A stretch of DNA of 64,000 bases, from assembly GCA_037976565.1 (NCBI GenBank), contig CP137674.1, positions 10,181,587 to 10,245,586 on the forward strand. The letters run 5' to 3'. The position numbers were made by a program, and so were the translations under genes. Below, piece after piece: positions 41,519 through 54,433 of this stretch (position 1 is its first letter; the number at the start of each line of letters is the position of its first letter). This DNA comes from Mesocentrotus franciscanus (lineage: Eukaryota; Echinodermata; Echinoidea; Camarodonta; Strongylocentrotidae). A model generated the notes under the pieces. It was not told where the DNA came from. It searched no databases and saw only the letters and a list, made by a program, of their open reading frames with translations.

Positions 41519-41555
41519 AGGGAGAGAGGGGGAGGAAAAGAGAGAGAGAGGAGAA
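41415..41555 (+). repeat. GA-rich simple repeat
   Basis: GAGAGA/GGGAGA tract. Confidence 0.9.
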
Positions 41556-41801
41556 CACTCTCACAACCTCGAATCATGTCACCTAATCACTATCTCCTAA
41601 ATACCCCCAAACGATACCACCACCACCATAACTACCCATCCCACTAATATACCCCTCAATCCACTTTCTCATTTAACCTTCACCCTACCCTGATCTGTTC
41701 TTAGTGATCCCCACCCCCCAAAAAAAAAAAAAAAGAAGAAAAAAAAAATCACCAGTTCGGCAGCTCCACCATCACCATTCCACCACCACCACCCCACCAC
41801 C

Positions 41802-41835
<34 letters not shown>

Positions 41836-41869
41836 GACCCCTTCGGCTCTCTTCTACGACCTTCACCCC

Positions 41870-42655
41870 CCGAGGGGCGGATACAACCGGCGGCGAGGGG
41901 GGGGGCCTAATTCGTGAGAAAATATTTGCGGACAGGGGGTAGTCTGAGGGGGGATGTGTCCCACTTTCGAGCTGAAGAAAAATCGAATTTTCAAACTCAA
42001 TTCGTGCGATTTGGTGTATACTCTTTGGCAGAATATCATTTAAAATCAGACTTTTTCCAGCATAAATTTATGATAATCCTTGGATTTCTAGGAGGTTCTC
42101 CGTGGGAAAAGACTGTAAACACAAGAAGCGGGACTATGTGTGCAGTCCGCATGGATACAGTACGCCGCACAGTGGGCCAGGGAGGAACCAAAGTGCGTCA
42201 AAAGTCATTTTTTGTGATTTTTTTTTTTTTTTTTGCCCAGTTGAAAGATGATACATTGAAATATACATCAGTAAAATATTTCATTCCGGTATGCACAATA
42301 AAGGTATAAATTTACTCCTTCAAACAGCAAAATCTTACATCTTCACAGTTTTAGTGCAACCGTGACTTATTTTATATATCTTTCAATTTAACATGCACTT
42401 TTTAAGCTATTGATATGAAATTGCTCTCGCATATTCCTGATAGTTCATTTCACTGCATGAATGGGTTAAAAATGGATAGCAACACAATCTTCATAATATA
42501 TTATAGGGTAAATCACTGAAAAATGGACTAATTATCCATGTTTTTTTATAAATCCAGAGGAAATGTTAAGATTTCCAAGGAATTCCACTTTAATTTTATT
42601 ATCACCATTTTCTCTGATGTCTAAGCTTTAAGTTGATACCAGATTTGGCTGCCAT
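41870..42655. other. Partial CAGGGGCGGATC-type repeat and unassigned DNA
   Basis: GAGGGGCGGATACAACCGGC (41872) resembles the hAT MITE end. The 131-codon frame at 41914-42309 includes poly-Phe from a T run and shows no recognisable motif; I do not call it a gene. Confidence 0.4.
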
Positions 42656-42659
42656 CTTC

Positions 42660-42800
42660 TCCCTGTTTTTATGTTATAGCCGATTTTCCTTGCCACATTG
42701 CCCCGAAAAAAGGGGCAAGGAAAATCGGCTCTAACATAATAACGGGCAAAAGGCGGCAGAATTAACGTGGCCATACGTGGCCATACGTTAATTCTCGACC
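42660..42800. repeat. Two adjacent strong hairpins
   Basis: GTTATAGCCGATTTTCCTTGCC pairs across a short centre with GGCAAGGAAAATCGGCTCTAAC (each given arm about 20 bases, 42673-42738); then GAATTAACGTGGCCATACGT is inverted at 42777-42797. Confidence 0.8.
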
Positions 42801-42882
42801 CTACTCTACCCTAGTGTCATTTTGGAAATGTCCGTGGAATGTCTGTATCACTTTTTAGAAATGTCTGTGTCTGTCTTATTAT

Positions 42883-42978
42883 TAGGGACTTTTAGATTTT
42901 ACACGACGAGAACGTGGACTGCCACGGTGACATCCTTTTAAGGTAATGTGACGTCCTTTTAAGGCACTGCCGGGCAGT
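42883..42978. mobile_element. MITE, TAGGGACTTTTAGATT family (truncated copy 3)
   Basis: Nearly identical to the first 95 bases of the copy at 15768, then joined to unrelated sequence at the GCACTGCCGGGCA centre. Confidence 0.85.
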
Positions 42979-43129
42979 AGGGTGTACCTTAAATTGAAAT
43001 CTCGTTATCGTTATCGTTATCGAACAAATGTTACCAGCCCTTAAAGCTTGATATGGGCGTGACACCATCCCCACTCAATATCTTTGTTGGAAAAAATGTG
43101 TTCATTTCGAAAATTTATCACTGTGCATG

Positions 43130-43383
43130 CAGCGGCGTAGCTACGGGGGGCACGGGGGGGGGCACGGCACGTCATGGCGGAAAAAATGAAAGAAAAAGAG
43201 AAAAAGAGAAAAGAAGGGTAAATGGAAAAGGAAGAGAAAAGAAGACAATTGGTCCCCTTTTCGCATCACCCCCCCCCCTAACTAGCGGCCTTGTAAATTC
43301 GCATTGAATTTTCCGAGTAAGACCGTTGCCCTCCCCCATGGTGCCAGTGCCCCCTCAATGGCTGGACTCTAGCTACGCCACTG
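43130..43383. mobile_element. hAT-like MITE, CAGCGGCGTAGCTA family
   Basis: Ends CAGCGGCGTAGCTACGGGG and CTAGCTACGCCACTG; flanks TGTGCATG / TGTGTATG (7 of 8). Confidence 0.85.
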
Positions 43384-44014
43384 TGTGTATGTGAGGAGCT
43401 CCTTCTCTTTTCTTTTGTTTATTGTTGGTTAAAAATTCTAAACTCTCTTTATAGGAAAGGGCCCGTTTGTCATTATAAAGTGCAGTTTTCGTCTTTTTAA
43501 TCTCTAAATTTTCACAGGTTCGGTAGGAATCCTTCTCCTACACCCATATACGTATACGTGTGCAGTCATCTGCTCCATCAAACTTCTGTCAGTATTAAAG
43601 ACATTAGTATGAATCATGCATGACATTGCTAGAGAAATGTGAAATGTCAAAATTGTCCAGTTAGGTATAGCATTCCCTGTTCTTACTAACCCGTGAGATT
43701 ATGCAATGTCTTATCCATCTACTATACTACATTGAACTTAAACGGTTATACATCAATAAAGTTATGCATCTGACACTCCCTGCAATTCAAAAATACATGT
43801 AGTTGACATAATGCCAATATTATTTTGTCGATAATTTTGGAATGGGTAACCACCTACTGTATCCATTGATAGTACACCTGTGCGATTACCAAAATTGTAC
43901 CATCTACCATTTGAAAATCCTTGATCCTATAATATCGGTTTAACATATTCGTACAAGATTATTTTTAATTGGGTTACATTTTTCTAAAGGATGACCCACT
44001 GCCAAAATCAACCA

Positions 44015-44049
<35 letters not shown>

Positions 44050-44054
44050 GCACA

Positions 44055-44537
44055 CACGCGCGCACCTTCCGCATCCACCCAGCCCTATGCGTTGGAACCG
44101 TTGTAGCTTGGGAGTGGGAGGGAGGGGGAGGCAAGGGCCTTTCGCCCCGATCCATACCTTGATGGCGGGGAAAATCGCAACTGATATGTCCCTTCTTTTC
44201 CTTCCTTCTCTTTTTTTTCTTTTCCCCCTTCCACAGGGTTCTTTATTTTCAAAACAAATTCCATCATATACAGTATATCCATACATTATATACAAATTAT
44301 TAAAGAAATAATTTCCATACATAATGGCTTAACACAGATAATAATCATCACGACCGAAAACTTTGTGGCAGATAAAAACAAACATTTATGACAAACTAGT
44401 AATTTAAATAAGTATAATAAGTATTTTTTTTGGGGGCAACAGCCTCCTTTCGGCCCCCCGATCTCCTTCTTCCCCCTTTTTTTTTTTTTTTGTCATCTTC
44501 TTTATTTTCCTTTCTCTCCTCTTTCCCTTTCCCTTTT

Positions 44538-44580
<43 letters not shown>

Positions 44581-45095
44581 GTTGGGCGCGCGGGGGGCAA
44601 GGCACACACATGCGCGCACCTTCCGCATCCACCCAGCTCTATGTTGGAACCGTTGTAGCTTGGGAGTGGGAGGGAGGGGGAGGGGCCTTTCGCCCCCCCC
44701 CCCGATCCATACCTTGATGGCGGGGAAAATCGCAACTGATATCTCCCTTCTTTTCCTTCCTTCTCTTTTTTTTCTTTTCCCCCTTCCACAGGGTTCTTTA
44801 TTTTCAAAACAAATTCCATCATATACAGTATATCCATACATTATATAAAATTATTAAAGAAATAATTTCCATACATAATGGCTTAACACAGATAATAATC
44901 ATCACGACCGAAAACTTTGTGGCAGATAAAAACAAACATTTATGACAAACTAGTAATTTAAATAAGTATAATAAGTATTTTTTTGCTGGGGGGGGCAACA
45001 GCCTCCCTTTCGGCCCCCCGATCTCCTTCTTCCCCTTTTTCTTTTTTTTTGGTCATCTTCTTTCTTTCCCTTTCTCTCCTCTTTCCCTTTCCCTC

Positions 45096-45126
<31 letters not shown>

Positions 45127-45175
45127 TTTGTTGGGCGCGCGGGGGCAAGGCACGCGCGGCCCCCTGGATCCGCGC
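44055..45175. repeat. Tandem duplication, period about 555 bases
   Basis: The block from GCGCACCTTCCGCATCCACC through GGCAACAGCCTCC and a CTCT run is repeated with an offset of about 555. Copies differ by few changes. The right edge CCCCTGGATCCGCGCCTGTA is a hAT-family terminus, so the tandem lies inside such an element. Confidence 0.8.
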
Positions 45176-45179
45176 CTGT

Positions 45180-46038
45180 ATTTCAGACATTTCTTGAGCG
45201 TTTTAAAATAAACTACGTCCGCCTCTTAATGTCAGCTAGTGCTTTGAATCATACCTTAACCTGTTAAAAAATATATTTTCTCTTCGTGTGTAGCCTGATT
45301 ACCCAGGCAATACCTACTTTGCATTCATGCTTTAGAAAAAAAAGACGATAGAAGTAAAGCAACATAACATATGGAAAGATAGAATTACGGATCTCCGGAA
45401 TTATGAACTTTCGGAAATACGAACCTTCGAAAAAACGACATGTAACCTTCATGACACCGGTACCTCTAGGTGTAAGTGTTTAATATTGATACATGTATAA
45501 CTAAACACAGTAATGATTCCCTCAACAAGATCAAGAGTCTATAGAGTAAAACGTTTATGCTTTTTTATTTCATTTTTAAACAAGATCTTCAATTGCAACA
45601 ATGTTGACAACCAAATAATTGACACGGTACACGATTGATGGTACTGGGATGAAAACCCTCTATAACTCAAGTAAGGACCCGGTGGCTATTCTCTAAGAAA
45701 GGTTCCGGATTCTGGTATATTATTCCTAGTACCTCAGGTATCACTTGATTGTCAAAATCAGTCAGTACAAGACTAGTACAGCAGTTGGGATGGGCCGACA
45801 GCAATCACTAGCGTCGGGCTTCAGCTTAATTCAACAGCTTGTGTTACGGCCGGCATGATGATTTGACAGAATGATGGACCTGAAGCTAATTGAGTCGGTC
45901 AGTCCTGACATACTTTTGAACGTTGTAACTTGAACGCCCTAGTGTAGAGCGATCATCGGCCTCCTTTTGTTTATATCATATAGGCCTAAAACACGAATTA
46001 GGGCTAGTTCTGACCTGAAAACGACCCAAATCTCGGAG
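45180..46038. other. Unassigned intergenic DNA
   Basis: No coding frame or repeat recognised. Confidence 0.4.
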
Positions 46039-46576
46039 CAGTGGCGTAATGAGCAAAAAAGTTTGGGGGGGCTGGCAGACAAAAAAAATCCGCATCACAC
46101 CACTCTTACATGCAGGCCCCGCTGAACGTTTTTCAAAGTGGGTGGGGGGAGGCTAAATCAGGTAGAGCGTAGTGTAAATTGGCGTGGGGTCTAGGGGCAA
46201 AGCCCCGGCAGGGGTCAAGGGGCAGAGTCCCCGGAAGCTCAGGGGGTATGGGCATTTAATTACGGTCAGATGAGCATATTTTGATACCTCATGACACTGG
46301 CAGGTCACTAATTTACGTGGGGTCCAGGGGGCTGAGCCCCCCAGAAACTCAGGGATTTGAGGCATTTTATAACGGTCATTGAGCATTCAGGGGCCCGCTT
46401 TAGGCCCCTTGGTAGGGTCGAGGGGCGGAGCCCCCCGAAGCTCAGGGTTATACGCATTTAATTACGGTCAGATGAGCATATTTTGATACCTTATTTGGGA
46501 CACTGGCAGGTCACTAATTGGCGTGGGGTCCAGTGGGCGGAGCCCCCGGAAGCTCAAGGGTTTTAGGCATTACATA

Positions 46577-47000
46577 ACGGTCAGATGAGCATTTTTTGGA
46601 TACCTTATTATTTTGTGACACTGGCAGGACACTAATTGGCGTGGGGTCCAGTTGCAGAGCCCCCAGAAGCTCGAGGATTTTAGGCAATAAATTACCGTTG
46701 GATGAGCATCCAGGGGCCCGCCTTAGGGCCCTAGGTGGAATCCAGGGGACAGAGCCCCCGGAAGCTCAGGGGTTTTAGGCGTTTAATTACGGTCAGATGA
46801 GCATTTTTTGGATACCTTATTATTTTGTGACACTGGCAGGACACTAATTGGCGTGGGGTCCAGTTGCAGAGCCCCCAGAAGCTCGAGGATTTTAGGCAAT
46901 AAATTACCGTTGGATGAGCATCCAGGGGCCCGCCTTAGGGCCCTAGGTGGAATCCAGGGGACAGAGCCCCCGGAAGCTCAGGGGTTTTAGGCATTAAATC
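46577..47000. repeat. Perfect or near-perfect 212-base tandem duplication
   Basis: Two adjacent 212-base units give identical 60-codon frames (46596 and 46808). This implies a very recent duplication within the hAT element. Confidence 0.85.
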
Positions 47001-47096
47001 ACGGTCACTGAGATGAGTATATTTTGGTACCTCATTTTTTTCCCGACACTGGCAGGTCACTATTCTTTCTTTCTCTCTCTTTCTATTTCTCTTTAG

Positions 47097-48100
47097 CAGG
47101 GGCGGATCTAGCTTTTGCTAAGGGGATTTGACCAAATGACGATGCAGAGCATCGTCCACGAGCCGCGAAGCGGCGAGGCGATTTTAGGGGCTATTTTGAA
47201 CCCCGGCCCCGGCCCGTAAGTGATGTTTTCCTGCTGGCATTTACAAACACAATGGAGATCATAAAATGCAGTGCTTGATAACGTCTTTTAAAATCAAGTA
47301 ACAGTTAAAACAATTTGACCCAATGACGATGCGGAGCATCGTCCACGAGCCGCGTAGCGGCGAGGCGATTTGGGGGCTATTTTGAACCCTCGTAAGTGAT
47401 GTTTTCCTGACATCTACTAACACAATGGAGACCATAAAGCAGTTCATGATAACGTCTTTTAAATCAAGTAACAGTTTAAACAGGGGCTATTTTGAACCCC
47501 TGGCCCGAAAGTGAAGTTTTCCTGGTATCTACTAACACAATGGAGACCATAAAGCAGTGCATGATAACGTCTTTTTAAATCAAGTAACAGTTTAAACAGG
47601 GGCTATTTTGAACCCCTGGCCCGAAAGTGATGTTTTCCTGGCATCTACTAACACAATGGAGACCATAAAAAGCAGTGCTTGATAACGTCTTTTTAAATCG
47701 AGTAACAGTTAAAACAATTTGACCCAATGACGATGCAGAACATCGTCCACGAGCCGCGTAGCGGCGAGGCGATTTTTTTGTGGGCCATTTTGAACTCCGT
47801 TAGTGAGGGGGCTATTTTGAACCCCCGGCCCGTTAGTGATGTTTTCCTGGCATCTACTTACACATTGGAGACCATAAAAGCAGTGCATGATAACGTCTTT
47901 TAAATCAAGTAACAGTTTAATACACAGTAATATCCAGAGTTATCATGTGTTTGGTTAAGTTACCAGATGAGTTGAATATCTTCTCACAATATTTGCACTT
48001 GAAAGGTTTCTCTTCAGTGTGCATTATTATTATTATTTTTTTTTTTGGCGGCCTAAGGGAGGGGTGTTAAACCCCCTAAACCCCCGTAGATCCGCGCCTG
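47097..48100. mobile_element. Nested CAGGGGCGGATC element with tandem interior
   Basis: Ends CAGGGGCGGATCTAG and TAGATCCGCGCCTG. The interior repeats a unit of about 115 bases (GGAGACCATAAAGCAGTGCA ... GTTTTCCTGGCATCTACT) four or five times, with three blocks of ATGACGATGCGGAGCATCGT. Confidence 0.65.
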
Positions 48101-49439
48101 TTAAGTATACTTTTTCCAAAAAGGGGGGAGCTCGAGGCCCGGATCCCCGTCGTTCTGCGGGCCCTGCCATGTAGGCCTCTAAATAAGCATATTTCTTGCC
48201 TGACTGTAAATTTAGGAATTTGTAATTTTCCAACAAACGCATAAAAAAGTATAATTTACTAAAAAGTGAGGAAAAATCTCGGTAATTATGTCATTTCAGC
48301 AACATTTGTAAATCACCGGTATCGAATTAGAAATGAACCACGTTTGAATTTTATTGTGACACTGGCAGGACATTGATTGGCTCACCCCCCATCAGTACGC
48401 CAGTGTCCCCCTCCCCATCAACACCATGTTGGCAGGAAAAATCGCAACTGATCTCCCTACCTATCTTCTTTCTCTCTTTCTCTCGTTCTTTCCTTACCTT
48501 TCCCTCCCCCGTTCCCTTTCCCTTCCCTTCCTTCTCTCTCTTTTAGGTTTGCTAGGGGGGAGGCAATGGCCTTTCGCCCCCGATCCACATGTTGTTGGCG
48601 GGATTAATCGCAACTGATCTCCCCTTCTTTTCACCCTTTTCTTTTCTTGTTCCTCTTTTTTGTTCCCTTTTAGCTCGCCTCTTTCCCTTTCCCTTCTCTC
48701 TTTTTTTTTGGCGGGGGCAGGGGGAGGCAAGGGCCTATTGCCCCCGATCCACAACTTGTTGGCGGGAAAATTGCAACTGATATCCCCCTTCTTTTCTTTT
48801 TCCTCTATTTTTCATTCCCTTTATCTCCTCTTTTCCTTTTTTCCTTCTCTCTCTCTCTCTTTTGTTCTTCTTTTTCTTTGCGGGGAGCAAGGCCCGCTCG
48901 CCCTCCCCCCTGGATCCGCACCTGTGGAACATTCCCTCCGGAAATGACCCTCCTCGCCACATCCAAAACAAACCCTGAGCGCAGGTGACTGCGCATTCCC
49001 CCGCGTACCGCCTAGAGCTGCGGTCTTCTCTAAGCTCTTCTCTAGGCCGGACATACGGGTATCCATACTTTTCGCTAAACTGGATATACGGACATACGGT
49101 TATCTACTAGTGTTACTGTTAGTGGACACTAAGGCCCATCAGTGACTATAAAAAAACATATGCTCTTCCTGGCTATTTGGGAATGTGTCAGTTTGCAACG
49201 GAAATGGAGAAAAACTGGAGAAACGCGCATTTTGTTTAAAATCATGTGATATCACGAACATTTATAAATCACTTGTATGGAATTGAAAATAATTCACGGT
49301 TTGATTTTATTTGGGGGCTAACGCCCCCAAGCCCCACCAGTACGCCAGTGTCTCGAGCATGGCCTGAGTCCGCGGAGCCTTTGCCTATATACAGATAAGT
49401 GAGTGCCCTGGGTCCACTTCTAACTCGTGTTTTTAGCCT

Positions 49440-49540
49440 AGCTTCTTTCTTCCCTTTCCTTTCCTTTCCTTTCCTTTCCTTTCCTTTCCTTTCCTTTCCT
49501 TTCCTTTCCTTTCCTTTCCCTTCCTTTCCTTTCCTTTCCT
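49440..49540 (+). repeat. TTTCC pentanucleotide microsatellite
   Basis: About 18 CCTTT units, nearly pure. Confidence 0.9.
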
Positions 49541-49639
49541 TTTTTTTTAAAGAGGGTGGGGCCCGGACCCATCGGCCCCGCATGCATCCGCGCCTGCCAC
49601 CCCTAGCTCCCTCCCCCCCCCCCACATAATCAAGTTTGC

Positions 49640-49800
49640 AGGAAATCACACGAATCTCGTCCTACTTAGTGCCAGAAACGGAATTCACACGTTTCTCATC
49701 CTACCTCGGGCCATGCAGCTAGCTAGGAACGGAATTCACACGAATCTCGTCCTACCTATAGGGCCAGAAACGGCACGAATCTCGTCCTACATCGGGCCTG
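49640..49800 (+). repeat. Short tandem repeat CACGAATCTCGTCCTAC
   Basis: Four units of about 50 bases with GGAATTCACACGAATCTCG. Confidence 0.7.
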
Positions 49801-50619
49801 GTACGGATATCACAATAAAATGATTTTGACACATCAAAGTGTTATTGACGCACTTCAATCACGCTCGATTCTCACTGCAATAAGAACAATTGAAAGGCGC
49901 CAAAGAGGAGAATTGTGGAAAAAACATAACATATGGTCGATTTTTACAGGATGAGTTGGCATAGTGATAGTGTAGAGAGTCTATTGTGATGATAAAACAT
50001 CTGTGATCCGTGAATAAAATAAAATATTTTCAGGTGATGAAAAAAAAACTGTGTAATGCATTTGAAAACGGGTCGGGGATAAGCAGTTGAATTGGATTTC
50101 GTTTCTTTGATACATAATGTACGTTATCAAAATTCACTTTATTTTAGTTGTATGGGAGAAACCTTTGACACTATCGTACCTCCTTTTTCCAGAAAGATTT
50201 TCCATCGATAAGAAATAGGGTTTTTAACATGTGTTTATTGAGTTACTAAATAGCATTACTTTTCAAGGTTTATAATCATTCTTGATCTTAAGGAACCTTA
50301 ACTTATTGGTATTCTAAGAGAAGGGGAATATAGTGTCACAGACTCCACGTATTTCTTCGCTGTCAACGAATGGAGGTATAACAAATGATGTTAATTAAAA
50401 AACAAACTAATAACAGATGAAAATCATGTTTAAAATATCATGAAAACAAATGAAAAGTCTCCTGTAACATTTCATTCAATTCAATTCAAAACAGTTTGTT
50501 AGACATCATGATTTGCAGTAACGTTTGCTGGCGCTCTATATGCTTCTCATTTAGGTGAAATTTACCACGTGCAATATTTTATTTTAAAAAACTCAGCGGT
50601 GCAAAAAAATCAGATAATA

Positions 50620-52390
50620 ATAATAATAATAATACATAAGATTTGTAAGGCGCCAAATCCACTTGACAATCAAATGCTCAAGGCGCAGCTTGTGCAAAAG
50701 ATGAAATACATGATAGATATATACAAAAGTGCAATAGGGAAGGTACAGACATAAAAGGTAGTGGAAATCAGTTATAGGCTAAATTAAACAGATACTTCTT
50801 AAGATTGTTTTTTAACGCTTCACCAGAACTGCTATTTTTAATCCATTGAGGGAGAGTATTCCATAATGAAGGCCCAGCATGAGCGAAGGTTCGCTCCCCC
50901 CACTTTGTTTTAACCCTAGGAATAACCAGTAAATCGGAGTTTTGAGAACGTAGCTGTCTAGAGGGAATGTAATGCTTGATCAAGCCGATGTTGTACTGCG
51001 GAGCAGAGCCATGTATACAGTGAAATAATAACAAAATAATCTTGAAAACAACACGTTCTTCTACGGGCAACCAATGGAGTGATTTGAGGACTGGTGTGAT
51101 GTGACTGTACTTGTTGGAGAGGGTCACGACACGAGCAGCAGCATTCTGTAATTTCTGTAATTTTGCAAGTAGGTTGTGAGGCGAACCAAACAAAAGGCCA
51201 TTACCAAAATCCAAGCGAGATGAGATTAACGCATGGGTAATTTTCTCAGTGGCACTACGGTTAAGATATTTACGAATAAAACCTAAATTGCGTAACTGAT
51301 AGCGTACTGATTTCGAGACATATTGAATTTGTGTAGCCATTGTCATATTTGAGTCGAAAAACACACCAAGGTTGCGACATACATTGGATAAGGTAGTTTC
51401 ATGTCCAGCAAGAGTAATTGAAGTGATGGAAATCTTCTCTAACTGAGTCTTAGAACCATACATTACAAATTCGCATTTGGCGAGATTTAATTTTAGTGAA
51501 TGTGAGTTCAACCAATTATGAACATCTTGTACACAATTCTCAATGTTGTGGATAGCGCTGGCTGCAATGCTCTGATTGGGTTTGAAAGAAGTATATATTT
51601 GAATATCATCAGCATATACATGATAAGAAAGAGAATGCTGATGAAAAATATTCTTCAAACCAGTTAAATATAAAGAGAACATGGTGGGCCCGCCCACAGA
51701 GCCTTGCGGAACTCCGCATGTAAGTGGTACAAAATCTGAAAGGCAGCCGTTTATCGAGACAGCTTGAGAATGGCATGACAGGTATGATTTAAACCATTCC
51801 AGGGCTTGATCTTTAACACCGAGTGACATGAGGGTATTAATCAAAACAGTGTGGTTAACAGTGTCAAATGCGGAAGACAAATCAAGGAGTATCATAGCAG
51901 TTACTTTTCCACCATCCATCTCCCGAAGTATAAAGTTGGATACATTAACAAGGAGGGTTTCTACACTGTGGTGGGGACGGTATGCAGATTGAAATGGGTC
52001 AAGGAGGTCATTATCGAGACAATAATCATTTAATCTGGAGAACACCACCCTCTCAAGTATTTTAAACAAAAACGGGAGATTAGAAACTGGACGGTAATTA
52101 CTGAGTAATTCCGAATCAAGATTAGGTTTCTTCAGTAAAGGAAGAATGTGTGCCGTTTTAAGGACAGAAGGTACGCATGCCTGATCGATACTTAAGTTGA
52201 CAATCTGTGAGATAACAGAGGCAAATGAGGAGGAACAATCCTTGACGAGAACAGTATAGACAGGGTCTAGATAAGCCTAGATCAATAAGCCTAGAGATTA
52301 CATCGGTGAAATAATATTGGCCACCCCCGCCTCTTTCCCCATCCAAAATCCTAACAATAGATGCGGCAATGGTCTTTTGTGACGACATAC
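50620..52390 (-). pseudogene. CR1/L2-like LINE, 5'-truncated, long intact RT segment
   Basis: One open frame from 52069 (and upstream to about 52260) to 50768 covers most of the reverse transcriptase: SAYRPHHSVETLL, ILLDLSSAFDTVNH, CGVPQGSVGGPTMFSLY, YADDIQIY, HITPVLKSLHWLPV, SLWNTLPQWI. YADD is the catalytic motif. A local duplication of ATAAGCCTAGA near 52265-52290 puts the upstream N-terminal part (52388-52290) in another frame. The endonuclease is missing. The 3' end has GCGCCTTGAGCATTTGATTG and ATT repeats (50625). Confidence 0.92.
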
Positions 52391-52582
52391 TGTTATAACT
52401 TAAGATCTACTTAAGATGTATTATTATAAAACTAGCTTAGTAATATTTTATGGTATACATAGGATTCCCTTTTCTTAGACGCATGATATCCATGCTGTGT
52501 CAAAAAATATATGTAAGGAAATTACAAATAGTTACTGGATCTGAACTTTTTGTATCTGGACATTTTTTTTGCGTAACACTGT

Positions 52583-52953
52583 CAGGCCTGCCCTCATCAG
52601 CTCGAGATTGCCAAATAACCCGCTATTTTAACTATCCCGATCGCAAATTATCCAGGTAATTTGCGTCTTCATCAGCCCGCACTTGCAATTAGCTGGATAT
52701 TTGGTCGAGATAGTCATCCCAAGATATCTTGGGCTAGTTTGCAAAATATCCCGCTATTTGTCCGGTGCGTCTTCACCCGGCAGCCCAAAGACTCGCACTA
52801 TGCGCGAGCGCTGAGCAAAATATCTCGAGCTAATTTCTCAAGCTCGAGATTCATGAAACTCGAGCTGATGAGACGCGATTTGTAACTTCGGGCTTATTTC
52901 CCAAATCAGATATAGCGGGCTATTTGGCAATCTCGAGCTAATGAGGACACACC
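52583..52953. mobile_element. Palindromic MITE, AGGCCTG..CTCGAG family
   Basis: Left CAGGCCTGCCCTCATCAGCT, right AGCTAATGAGGACACACCTT; arms carry GCCAAATAACCCGCTATTTT and the inverse. Confidence 0.8.
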
Positions 52954-53024
52954 TTCTGTGTACAGTTGAACAAACACACGATATAGAGGTCAAAAGAGAG
53001 GGCACGGTATTGCAAAAAATGGTA

Positions 53025-53249
53025 GAGTGAGAGTGAGATAGAAAGAGGGAAAGAAAAAGTGGGAGGAGAAATGGGGGCTAAGAGAGATGGAGAGAGAGAA
53101 AAAAATAGGGGAGAAACGGAGGAAGGGGAGTTAAATAAGTTAAGAGGAAAAGAGAGAGAGATTTATTTTTTAATAAAGAGAGAAATTGAAAATAAAGGAA
53201 AGAGAGAGATAGAAAATAAGAGGAAGGAGGGAGAGGGGAAAGAGGGGGA

Positions 53250-53301
<52 letters not shown>

Positions 53302-53600
53302 TAAGAGAGGAAGATATGGGAAGAAGAGAGGAAAGAAAGAGAGGGAGACTGAAAGAGGTAGCAAAGAAGGGGAGATAGGTATAGGAGAGAGAGCGATATC
53401 GTGTGTGAGAGAAAGTGAGCGAGAGAGAAAGAGAAATTGAAAATAAAGGAAAGAGAGAGATAGAAAATAAGAGGAAGGAGGGAGAGGGGAAAGAGGGGGA
53501 AGAGAGAGAAAGAGTGTGAAAGAGGGAAAGAGAGAGAGAGAGAGAGAGTGTGTGTGTGTGTGTGTGTGGGTTTGAGTGTGGGTGTATGCGTGCATGACAT
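53025..53600 (+). repeat. GA-rich tract with internal duplication and GT run
   Basis: Purine tract; GAAATTGAAAATAAAGGAA followed by the same AGAGAGAGATAGAAAATAAG block at 53183 and 53431, then TGTGTG at 53547. Confidence 0.9.
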
Positions 53601-53913
53601 GCATAGGCAGAGAAAGACCGGAAGAAAGGGAAAGATAGGTGAGATAATAAAAAAGGGCTATGAACCTCATTTGGCAGAAAGAACTATTAGATTGCAATAC
53701 ACTGTATATGATTAATTTGTTTTGCACTCGATTCATCCATTCAAATGATTCTTAATTGGGCCGTGACATAATTCCAAACCATCTGTTGTTATACCTTTCC
53801 TAAATAAACTTGTCCTACGTCCATATAAAAGCTGATCAATAAATATAATGAAGCCAATACTTCAAATAATAATATTAGCGATTCAGAGGCGCTAAAAAAC
53901 AATGAGTCATATT

Positions 53914-54236
53914 AGGCCTGTCTTCATCAGCTCGAGTTTGCCAAATACCCGCTATTTTAACTATCCCGATCGCAAATTATCCAGCTAATTTGCGTCTTCA
54001 TCAGCCCGCAGTTGCAATTAGCGGGATATTTGGTCGAGAAAATATCCCAAGAAATCTTGGTCTTGTTTCCAAAATATCCCGCTATTTGGGAAATAGCGGG
54101 CTAATTTGCGCCCGTCCGAGCTAGTTTAAAATGAGCGTATCGGTCTGGTGAAGTCGCAATTTCGAACTTCGGGATAATATCCCGAGTCTGAAAATAGCGG
54201 GTTATTTGGCAAACTCGAGCTGATGATGACAGGCCT
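53914..54236. mobile_element. Palindromic MITE, AGGCCTG..CTCGAG family (best copy)
   Basis: AGGCCTGTCTTCATCAGCTC and GAGCTGATGATGACAGGCCT close nearly the whole element; inner GTTTGCCAAATA and CCCGCTATTTT are inverted on the right. Confidence 0.85.
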
Positions 54237-54433
54237 TGACCATACAGGATGGAAAGAAAGATGGAAAGACCATGGAAAGATAAAGAAATGCAAATATCAA
54301 ATTAGTTAAATGTAAATAGATTAACTGCGGAAGTATAAGTATGTTTCTAAAGGTCTCTAGCTTGAAAGTGAAAAGACAATTTATTGCTCTGATACAAGTA
54401 AGGAAAGAAAAAGCATTGTCAGTTTAGGCTAAT

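Larger units (their letters stand above)
46039..49350. mobile_element. Large composite hAT-like element
   Basis: Starts CAGTGGCGTAATGAGC and ends CAGTACGCCAGTG. Flanks TCTCGGAG and TCTCGAGC are similar. It contains tandem CACGCCAATTAGTGACCTG-type units, a nested CAGGGGCGGATC element (47097-48100), three units of about 165 bases (48425-48900), and no transposase. The inner CAGTACGCCAGTG at 48400 suggests layered insertion. Confidence 0.6.

Noticed and set aside
41914..42309. 131-codon plus-strand ORF
   Set aside because: No recognised motif, poly-Phe from a T run, low coding character and a repeat at the start.
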